Origin: Pictodentalium vernedei
Lineage: Eukaryota > Mollusca > Scaphopoda > Dentaliida > Dentaliidae
Length of the DNA stretch: 64,000 bases
Direction of reading: 5' to 3'
NCBI GenBank assembly: GCA_031216915.1
Contig: CM062297.1
Span: forward strand, 536,880,971 to 536,944,970
Position 1 is the first letter of the stretch; every line of letters starts with the position of its first letter. Positions 56,018-64,000 of this stretch are shown in pieces. A program made the position numbers and the translations under genes. The notes under the pieces were generated by a model. It did no database searches. It was not told the DNA's origin and saw only the letters and a list, made by a program, of their open reading frames with translations.

Positions 56018-58326
56018 GTAAAGGCAAAGGTAACAGCCGCCTAACAGATGTGGGATTAGGAACTAATGTGGTTAACCTGTCTGGCACCAATGACCTAACA
56101 ACCCAAGAGAAATCTCTTTTAGATCGCGGTTTAACTTTTGTACCAGCACCAAAGCCTAAAACTGATAACCAAACAAATTTACCATCATACAACTGTAATT
56201 TTCTTAGGCAAATGAAATTAGCAGACCGCTTTAGAAACTCCAGCGGTCGGAAACTTCCTTTTACAGAATCATCTGGTTGGTCACCTCCAGATAGTGAAGT
56301 AGATCCCGAAATTATTGAGGCTAGCAAACGAATCATCCAAAAGGTGTTCAGCATGAACATACTCTCCGATAAAGACAATTTAACAGCTGGTGAACGGAGA
56401 GCCCTCACGAAACTTCGAAAAAATAAGAAATTAGTAATTAAACCAGCCGACAAAGGTGGGTCGGTAGTTGTTCTATCTCGGGATAATTATATAAAGGAAG
56501 CCATGAGACAACTCAGCAATACTAAACATTATAAGAAAATAGATTCACTTATTTGGCCTAGTAATATCGAAAAATTCAATAAGATCTTAAAATTTCTCCT
56601 CGACGAAGGTCACATTACCAAAAAACAATTGAAATATTTAACAGCTAAGCTCAGTGCTCAAACAAGACAATTTTATATCCTACCAAAGATCCACAAGGAC
56701 CGTTCTTCATGGACGGATGACTTAACTCCACCCGGGAGGCCAATTGTATCAGATTGTAATTCGGAATCTTATGCGATCTCGGAATTAATTGATTATCATC
56801 TGAAACCTATAGCAAATAGACATCCGAGCTATCTAAAAAATACACAGGATTTCCTGTCAAAAATTTCGAAATTGAAAATATCGAAAAATGCAATTCTGGC
56901 TACTTTGGATATCGACAGTATGTACACGAACATTGATATTGATAAAGGTGTTAAATCAGTTAAAAATGCATTTGGAAAATATCCGGATGCGAAACGCCCG
57001 GATGAACAAATTTTGGATCTTTTAGAGCTGAGCTTAAAAGGTAATGACTTTCAATTCAATGGAGAATATTTTCTACAAATAATGGGTTGTCCTATCGGCA
57101 AAAGATTCAGTCCTAATTTTGCAAGCATTTATGTAGCGGAATGGGAGGAAAATGCCTTAAGCAAATGTGCAAAGCATCCTCTCGTATATCTCAGATATTT
57201 AGATGACATTTTTATTATTTGGGAACATTCAAAAGAAGATTTTGATGAATTTTTAGAAATTTTGAACAATCACGATCCAAATATTAAATTGAAAGCTACT
57301 ATCAGTGAAAATTCTGTTGATTTTCTCGATGTGACCGTGTATAAAGGCAAGCAATTTCAGGCGTCCGGTCATTTAGATTATAAAGTATATTTTAAACCAA
57401 CTGATTCACATCAATTGTTGCACACAAAATCATTTCATCCTCAACATACATTTAAAGGTATCATCAAATCACAACTCATTCGTTTCCACCGCAATTCAAG
57501 TGATAAGGTAAATTTCAATGAGGCTTGTTCTACTCTATTTCGCGCCCTCAGATCGAGAGGGTACTCGCTGCGCCTCTTGCGTAGCCTGAAATCCCAAACC
57601 CTGAAAAAGCTCGAAAGTCCAGCTGAAACTACCGATTTCGAACCACTGAAGATTGAACACAACAGACCGTTGCAGAATGGTAGTGGCGCGGTATTTAATT
57701 GCAAAAAGCCTCGTTGTAGACTGCATACTTTTATGCCTGATCAGAAAGAGGAATTTTCCTCCGAACAAACGAAAAATCATTATCAGATCCGTAACCCCCT
57801 CCATTGTGATTCACCAAACATTATTTACCTTATCACTTGTAAGCGATGTCGGAAACAGTATGTTGGTCAAAGTCAAAATCCTTTCCGAGAACGTGCTACT
57901 AGACACAAACAGGATATAAAACATAATGCTGATGCACCAGTAGCACAACATTTTAACCTTCCTGGCCATTCTTTGGACGATTTCGAAATCCATCCTATTG
58001 AACAACCACCAATTAAAGGCACATTAGAAGAAACGGATGAATTTAGAAAAAAACGTGAAGCTTTTTGGATCAATACGCTTCAAACCCTCTGGCCATTTGG
58101 TATGAACATATCAGAGGGCGAATGCGAAAGGAGGTCCATCATTCCTTTCACTTTAACGTACAACAGAATGAAAATCGAAATAGCAAAAATGTTAAAAGAT
58201 GAATTCAATTTTACCAATGCTAAATTAAATGAACCTTTGAATCTTCGACCTGTCATCGCCAAAAAGAAAAACAAAAGCTTGCGTAACATCCTTGTAAGGA
58301 CTAAATTAGAGCCCATCAATGAATAA
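55954..58326 (+). CDS. Penelope-like reverse transcriptase with C-terminal GIY-YIG endonuclease (ORF2)
   Basis: 790 residues from the first ATG; the frame may instead be entered by -1 frameshifting from ORF1. It copies element RNA at a nicked target. RT landmarks are DKGGSVVVLSRDNYI, FYILPKIHKD, GRPIVSDCNSESYAISELI, motif A TLDIDSMYTNI (D319), GCPIGKRFSPNFASIYVAEW and motif C YLDD (415-418). The GIY-YIG domain reads IIYLITC (Y625), YVGQSQNPFRER (Y636) and RHKQDIKH, preceded by Cys/His pairs (FNCKKPRCRLH, LHCDSPN, CKRC) as in endonuclease-bearing Penelope-like elements. Length fits the family. No interruption is seen. Assignment to Penelope/Poseidon or Neptune subgroups is left open. Confidence 0.93.
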   Translation: MDHENRQYYVRSLVEPPKFKLSKGKGNSRLTDVGLGTNVVNLSGTNDLTTQEKSLLDRGLTFVPAPKPKTDNQTNLPSYNCNFLRQMKLADRFRNSSGRKLPFTESSGWSPPDSEVDPEIIEASKRIIQKVFSMNILSDKDNLTAGERRALTKLRKNKKLVIKPADKGGSVVVLSRDNYIKEAMRQLSNTKHYKKIDSLIWPSNIEKFNKILKFLLDEGHITKKQLKYLTAKLSAQTRQFYILPKIHKDRSSWTDDLTPPGRPIVSDCNSESYAISELIDYHLKPIANRHPSYLKNTQDFLSKISKLKISKNAILATLDIDSMYTNIDIDKGVKSVKNAFGKYPDAKRPDEQILDLLELSLKGNDFQFNGEYFLQIMGCPIGKRFSPNFASIYVAEWEENALSKCAKHPLVYLRYLDDIFIIWEHSKEDFDEFLEILNNHDPNIKLKATISENSVDFLDVTVYKGKQFQASGHLDYKVYFKPTDSHQLLHTKSFHPQHTFKGIIKSQLIRFHRNSSDKVNFNEACSTLFRALRSRGYSLRLLRSLKSQTLKKLESPAETTDFEPLKIEHNRPLQNGSGAVFNCKKPRCRLHTFMPDQKEEFSSEQTKNHYQIRNPLHCDSPNIIYLITCKRCRKQYVGQSQNPFRERATRHKQDIKHNADAPVAQHFNLPGHSLDDFEIHPIEQPPIKGTLEETDEFRKKREAFWINTLQTLWPFGMNISEGECERRSIIPFTLTYNRMKIEIAKMLKDEFNFTNAKLNEPLNLRPVIAKKKNKSLRNILVRTKLEPINE
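56008..56017 (+). promoter_or_regulatory. Putative -1 ribosomal frameshift site at the ORF1/ORF2 junction
   Basis: ORF1 ends ..AAT TTA AAC TAA. The heptamer T TTA AAC (56008-56014) is in the exact phase required for -1 slippage (X XXY YYZ) and touches the stop codon. Slipping one base back enters the ORF2 frame (CTA AGT AAA GGC). The same heptamer lies at 51054-51060 in copy 1. The alternative is translation from the internal ATG at 55954. I could not establish a downstream stimulatory structure by eye. Confidence 0.5.
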
Positions 58327-58538
58327 CATCAATTATTGCCAGTCAGTTTAACCAGTTCCTAAGCTCATCACTTAGTTTAAATAAATTTTGTGTAATTTTT
58401 TGTCATGTTTGAAACCCATCTGGGTTCAGAAAATGAAAACAATTTTTCGGCGGCATATTAAAAGGAAAAAACGTTTCAGTATGAAATGTCTGTGCCAGTG
58501 CGATTTTTTAACCTCAAACACACACACACACACACACA
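58327..58538 (+). other. 3' untranslated region of Penelope copy 2 ending in (CA)n
   Basis: Nearly identical to 53373-53572 of copy 1, with a small hairpin AACCCATCTGGGTT (about 58410-58425). Both copies end AACCTCAAACACACA. Copy 2 then continues as a CA tract of about 25 bases to 58538. Confidence 0.8.
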
Positions 58539-59800
58539 TATATAGAACACAACAATGGCAATTGTTTCCTAAGGATGCTTCATACCGAATAACAGTTCTC
58601 TGTCCTGAGTGGTTTGGGAAATATGGGCATTTTAAAAATATTTCTATTTTTAGCTCCTGTGGTTCCCTAGGGGACATTCGAATTTTTTTTTTGGCAGGAA
58701 TCAAGTACTTATGACTCAATAATACCACATATCAAATTTGGTTCAAACCATTACAAAGGCAAATATTGTTCCACAAACTTTGTTTGAACAAACTTGATTC
58801 AACACCTCAAAAGGAAGCTCCATACCAAATATCAAGTCATTATACCCTCTGGTTCAGGAGATTTTTATTGAATTTTGGAACATTTTCCCATACCCCCTCC
58901 CTATGATTCATTGATTTGTACAAAAACACAATGCAATGTCAGAACAAGCAATCACCTCAAATTTAATTAAAATTGGTTCGGCGGTTTTGGAGTAGCAAAA
59001 GTAGTGTAAAAAAAATATACACTTGGTTTCACAGACTCCCAAGAAAGACCAACCACTTGAATGTAAAGGTGAATCTGTGAACAAGTACATGTACGTTTTG
59101 ACTAAAGCATTATCAATAGCTATGTATCCAGGGAAAGATCCTGGAATTTGGGGGGAACACCTGCTTTGGGACCATGATATGCCCCAGGCATATCCTGAAT
59201 GCTGCAGGGACTTGGTTGGAACAAACTTGAATCTCTTGCCCCCAACAAGGATGCTGCATACCAAATATCAGAAGATTCCATCTGGTGGATCTGAAGAAAA
59301 AGATTTTTAAAGAATATTCCTCAAATAGTACTAAGTTAAAATTCAGACTCATATAAGAAGCCAAATATGGACACAGGGACGTGATTTGAACAAACTTAAA
59401 TCTAGTCCTCATAAGGATGTTGTATGCCAAATATCATAAGATTCTGACCGGTGGATCTGTAAAAGAGAATTCTTAAAGAATATTCCTCAAACTGCACCAA
59501 GTTAAAATCCAGACTCACATAAGATGCCCAAATATGGGCCCCAACCCCCTCCCCTCCCCCTCACACCCCCTAAAGATGATGTATACCAAACATCAAGAGA
59601 TTCTTACTGGTAAATCTGAAGAAGAAGATTTTTAAAAAATATTCCTCATATTGCACCAAATTAAAATTTGAGCTCACATAGGAAATCCAAATACGAACCC
59701 ATACACCTCATTTGAACAAACTTAAACCTGGCCGCTATAAGGATGCTGTATATCAAATATGTGAGGATTTTGAAAGGTGGATCTGAAGAAGAAGCTTGTT
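58539..59800 (+). repeat. Resumed minisatellite host element after the Penelope insertion
   Basis: 58551-58700 matches 45635-45780 (AATGGCAATT, TCCTAAGGA, ATGGGCATTTTAAAAAT, TTTTTAGCTCCTGTGGTTCCC). 58740-59000 resembles the following 3' segment (CCAAATATCAAGTC, TTAAAATTGGTTCGGCGGTTT). From about 59200, ~150-bp monomers (CTGCATACCAAATATCAGAAG, GGTGGATCTGAAGAA) run to about 59800. Confidence 0.75.
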
Positions 59801-60334
<534 letters not shown>

Positions 60335-60337
60335 TAA

Positions 60338-60717
60338 GGTCTCTCAAAGTAGATAGTCTGTTTCTCAGGCCATTTTTTGTAAAATTGCATGTGGGCGGGT
60401 GTTTTTTTATTTTATTTTTTATTTTTGTAATTATTTCTTTGCCATCCAAAGTCATATTCTTGGTTTGTTTTATGTTGTAGGCCTCATAATCAGAATAGCA
60501 TGGGTGGTCTTGTATTTCATCCCTTGAGTGCTAAAGCATTGCAAAGCCTTGTTGTACTCAGGGTACAAATTTATCAATTTTATTAACTTGGGTAAAATAT
60601 CAGTATAAAGCAATTAATTTTTATTTTTTTAAGTTTGCACTGTTATAAAAAGAGATCATGCGGCAGCCAAAATGACCAGGGAGGGCCTGAGAGACAGATT
60701 TTTAACTTTTTTAGGCC
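60338..60717. mobile_element. PIF/Harbinger-like MITE (380 bp), copy 2, opposite orientation
   Basis: Flanked by TAA (60335-60337 and 60718-60720). Its end TTTTTTAGGCC and the subterminal GTCTGTTTCTCAGGCC / GGCCTGAGAGACAG match copy 1 at 32644-33046 in reverse orientation. The central segment CCCTTGAGTGC...GCATTGCAAAGCC is an imperfect palindrome here. Confidence 0.85.
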
Positions 60718-60720
60718 TAA

Positions 60721-61189
60721 TAGTGTGTATGTATATAAGCACAGTATAAAGTAAGATGAGCATCCATATAATGAATCTAATGAAACTAAGTATCCAGAAC
60801 ATTACTGGAAGTGATTAATAACCATACTTTTGTCTTTGTCTATAGACAAGAAGAGATAATTTTGTTCAAAATTGTGGCAACACAAAAATTTATGAAAGTA
60901 AGCATGTCTTCTCTGCACTGATAATGCTTGAGAAGTTTCGTTTGAATCCATTCATAAACCTATTGCCACAATTTAAGATACATCAGTATATGATTGTCTA
61001 ATTGGTAGTGATCATGTCTGAGAAGTTTCATCTGTATCAGTTCAACACTTGGAAGTTATGACTGTGTAAAAAAATATTTCATATATATTATATTGGGTCT
61101 TTGGTACCTGTTTTTAAACACAGGAATCTCAATTAAGGGGAGATCTGTGAAGATGCAACAGCTTGAGTTTTTTTTATATTGGCTGTATC
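60721..61189. repeat. Degenerate monomers related to the 18730-20680 array
   Basis: GAAGAGATAATTTTGTTCAAAATTG, AGTAAGCATGTCTTCTCTG and TGAGAAGTTTC.T.TGAATCCATTCA recall the ~168-bp family iv monomer. About two decayed units can be made out to 61090; the remainder is unassigned. Confidence 0.5.
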
Positions 61190-61562
61190 AAGCAGGGATC
61201 CCACCAGGCATTGTACTAAGGCCGAGACTGAACTGAAAACTCTAAAGTTTTCTGGAGTCAGCCCCAACTGGAATCAATATCAGGACTGCAGCACCTAATT
61301 GCCCAGCCCTGAATATTCTGCCACAATACCATCTGAGCCAATGACAACCCCAAAAAAGATTGGAATTAACTCAGCTAGTATTATGTTTCACATTCACAAT
61401 ATGAAAATGCAATGTTCAGACCCAAGTTCAAGAGGAGATAATTTGTCTATGAAATGTCACAAACTAAACAACTCTAAAGTTTTTCTGAGTCAGCTCTGAT
61501 GGGGATCAATCTCGGGACTGCAGCACTGAATCGTCTAGCCCTGAATACCATCTGAGCCAACA
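61190..61562 (-). repeat. Two tRNA-derived SINE heads in direct repeat
   Basis: On the minus strand each unit reads like a tRNA-type Pol III promoter. Unit 2 has an A box TGGCTCAGATGGTA (61559-61546) and a B-box-like GAGATTGATCCCC (61513-61501) about 45-50 bases apart. Unit 1 has the same A box (61340-61327), a small insertion and a weaker B box (ATATTGATTCCA, 61280-61269). Both share the downstream tail CTGACTC.A...ACTTTAGAGTT. The units are about 230 bp apart and diverged, hence old. Confidence 0.65.
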
Positions 61563-61627
61563 ACAGCCCTCAGAAAAGATTGGAGTTTACTCAGCAAGTA
61601 TTATGGTTCACATTAACAATATGAAAA

Positions 61628-64000
61628 TGATAAATTTATAGTAATTTGTATATTTTTAATACTTACCAATGGCCCAGACTTAGCTGTTGCAATCTCAATA
61701 TTATTAAGGGCCAAACACAAATTCTGAACCCCCCAATCCCCAAAATTTGCATACAATACTGAAAATTAAAAGTCCTATCTCGCCCTCCATACTTTTAGTA
61801 CTTGCGCATGCACAGTACCCAGGAAGAGACCAGAATTGGCTCCAACATCATTCTTCCTAGTTGTGCCTACTAAAGTGATAACTCAGCGGGGGAGGTATGA
61901 GTGCCCACTCATGGGAGGGCCATTGGTAAGTATTAAAAATATACAAATTACTATAAATTTATCATATTTTAATATAAAAACCAATGGCCCAGACTTAGCT
62001 GAATCGTAAAAAGGCAGATGACCTAGGACTTAAAGAAATAGCAGACCAAATACAGCTCCTTAGCCTGCATTAGAACTCCCAAGGTGAAAAGGAGATTAAA
62101 ATTTTAAGGAATTACCTATATGTCTCTCTATACAACAATAGAGAAGACATACCACCAAAATAAGGAGCAATATCCAAGTAATTCCCTATTACTTAGCATA
62201 AATGATTACGCTAATTGGGTGTAACAAGCCCCCAATTTTAAGGCTAGTCCGGAATAAGACACTTAAAATTAGGAAAGGCGTGTCCGAGAGTGAGAGACTA
62301 ACGCCCACAAACACACACCATATATAATGTAACAAGCTGTACGTAAAATCAGAATAATCTACAGACGATAACAGCTTCACTCATAGTTACACACTTATTA
62401 TAAGGCCAGAAGAGGTAAAGAGAAAATCCCCCCCCCCCCTTTTTTTTTGAAGGAATAATCTTTAAAACAAAGAGGGAAGCGGTCTGGAATCAGAGAAAAA
62501 GCGGTACCGAATAATATATATATTCGCCTAAAAGGCACCCGGCTATTAATTATTATTAATTTATTGGTGCTAAATGCCATATCAGCAGCTAAGGCTATAT
62601 CGTGGCAAATCCAGGTTATTAAAATGGCAAGCTTCTAAACGTATGCAGCATCCAGAATACGTAGATAGGTCGAACACCGGTGATATTAATATGTACAACC
62701 TAAAACTTGTCCAACTGAATCCCAATGGAAAGTTATCTGATAGAACTTATATGCTTCTGAGCCAACCAACAGGCGCCACGTTCAGGTGTACAATTAATTC
62801 CAATAATGAACCTCCAAATTGTAACCGTTCAATTATATGAGAATAGGGATTTTGATTGTGAACCTATTTCGGTTGAAGACTCGATTCAGAACATGGAACG
62901 GTCTTGAACGGGATACAATTAAAAAGCCAGTCACAGACCGTCCCCAAATAATTCATTGTTCCCTAGGACCACTGAAACCAATGACTGTTCGGAGAAAGAA
63001 TATACCACTCTGAATAATGAAGCTAATGAAGCTAAAAATAGAAAACGTATGCATACACGGCCTGTTGGAAATTCCATAACTGATCCAACTTGCCCCCAAA
63101 TTCTCATAAACTCTATACTAACGCAGAGCAAGAATTTAAGAGAATCTATTCAGTAATACGTCTGCCAAATAATGTATACATATTAAGCACGCAATCAACA
63201 GAATCCCGCCTGTACCCTCGTCTGAATACAGCCTGTATCAACAGCGTGACCGAGCGATACAAAAACTAACTAGGAAACTGAAGGAAGAAAACGACGTTAA
63301 CGCGATTGACCTGAGGATTAGACTCATATGTCGTAAGAAAAGCAGACAACTCTCTGAGCGTAACTTCTCAGAGTGGACTAATTGCCACATTGGAGAATAT
63401 CGCCCAGATAACCAACATGCCTGTCACACAGGAACACGAAGGCTAGCAATATCAACCAAATGTATTCCTGAAAGAATTAAGAATCCAAAAACAGTTACTG
63501 TTCAGGAATCATATGCTTATATACAACTTATGAACGACCAACCACAGGAAGCAAACCAACTAAAGAGTGGATGCGCCCCTGATGTTGCCGTTAGACCACA
63601 ACCCAACCACCAGTCAAAGAGCAATGAAAGACATGCAGATACTTGAATGCATACAAGACTTACAGGAAGAGCACTACATCCTGCCCTGTAACTGCCCCTT
63701 AACCTATTGGTGGGGAGGGGGGGGGTGGGGTGGGTTGACAAATAAATCATATTGACCGCCTCACCCCCCTACCATCTCCATGGAACAGCATGAACATGCA
63801 AAGTCGGATAGCTAGTCTGGGGTCTAACGCACTTCATCATTGAAGAAAAGGAAGAAGCCATAGCTGCAACCATCCCTGGATGCAGTGCGGAAATAGCACC
63901 CCAAACCACAAGCATGAATGGGCGTCCCAACTCACTACAGTTTCTCGAATCAAAAACAGTCAACCCCGACTGCTGATGGAACAGAGAGGGTTCTCCAGCT
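61628..64000 (-). mobile_element. DIRS fossil F (3' part, runs off the window)
   Basis: The 3' inverted repeat is at about 61645-61860 (palindrome degraded, TGCGCATGCACAG near 61804), with an internal complementary region at 61916-61992. 62010-63420 resembles 25030-26080 of element D, and 63430-63770 resembles 26095-26420 with its G run. From 63785 the sequence is gag-like, as at 22420-22630 of fossil C. RT and RNase H are not present in the visible part. It is broken. Confidence 0.75.
61916..61992 (-). repeat. Internal complementary region of DIRS F
   Basis: GGCCATTGGTAAGTAT...TTTATCA is the reverse complement of the left terminus beginning at 61628. The second half (ATTTTAATATAAAAACCAATGGCCCAG) should mirror the right terminus, which lies beyond the window. 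Confidence 0.75.

Larger units (their letters stand above)
50543..58538 (+). mobile_element. Tandem pair of Penelope-like elements (5'-truncated copy, then full-length copy)
   Basis: Copy 1 (50543-53572) starts inside ORF1 and matches copy 2 at a constant offset of 4954 bases. I counted about 13 differences over 3.0 kb, about 99.6% identity, so the insertion is young. Copy 2 (coding 54506-58326, 3' end ~58538) appears whole. Head-to-tail pairs with a truncated upstream copy are typical of Penelope-like elements. (CA)n lies on both outer sides. The outer flanks (CTGACTCAGCA left; GATGG/AATGGCAATT..TCCTAAGGA right) match one contiguous segment at 45590-45680, so the pair entered the host repeat as a unit. 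Confidence 0.9.

Overview
This window looks like an animal (metazoan) nuclear genome, most likely a bivalve mollusc. The clues are repeats that open with CAAGAGGCCCC..GGGCCT..GCTCACCTGA, carry GACGGACG-type minisatellites and close in a GTGAGCTAAAA hairpin (a class I associate with bivalves), plus Penelope-like and DIRS retroelements, small DNA-transposon derivatives and microsatellites. I recognise no host gene, rRNA or tRNA gene anywhere in the 64 kb. The window is a nest of mobile elements.

Layout. 1-1868: diverged ~335-bp repeats ending in a hairpin. 1871-8880: DIRS fossil A (minus). 9566-14650: minisatellite-bearing element with 18 monomers of ~167 bp and a cluster of degenerate piggyBac-like MITEs. 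15218-17759: dead pogo/Tigger DNA transposon (minus). 17760-20987: 5' part of DIRS fossil B, split by a second minisatellite element (18487-20782, ~168-bp monomers in three-unit higher-order repeats). 20988-24632: DIRS fossil C without pol, holding a piggyBac-like MITE. 24633-33905: DIRS fossil D, holding another minisatellite element, which itself holds a Harbinger-like MITE. 34080-43706: minisatellite element split by plus-strand DIRS fossil E (34775-41974). 43837-46257: another minisatellite element. 46258-47340: a 293-bp duplication with long G runs. 47341 to ~59800: one more ~150-bp monomer array that has received a related element (47760-49717, itself holding a MITE and a further small element) and a tandem pair of Penelope-like elements (50543-58538). 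60338-60717: second Harbinger-like MITE. 61190-61562: two tRNA-derived SINE heads. 61628 to the end: DIRS fossil F.

The most interesting unit is the Penelope-like element. Its downstream copy has two whole overlapping ORFs: an upstream ORF ending in an SGNH/GDSL-hydrolase-like domain, and an RT plus GIY-YIG endonuclease ORF in the -1 frame. The ORF1 stop codon is immediately preceded by TTTAAAC, a classic -1 frameshift heptamer in the correct phase. A hammerhead-ribozyme-like motif lies upstream, and (CA)n tracts flank the tandem pair on both sides.

A second theme is structural. At least four minisatellite element families with unrelated sequence share one terminal design: a 5' palindrome, then a short motif, then a 3' hairpin carrying that motif's complement. 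Two empty sites show no target duplication longer than about 2 bp. In the DIRS fossils the internal complementary region predicts the element ends nearly to the base, and the inverted repeats carry an NRF-1-like palindrome.
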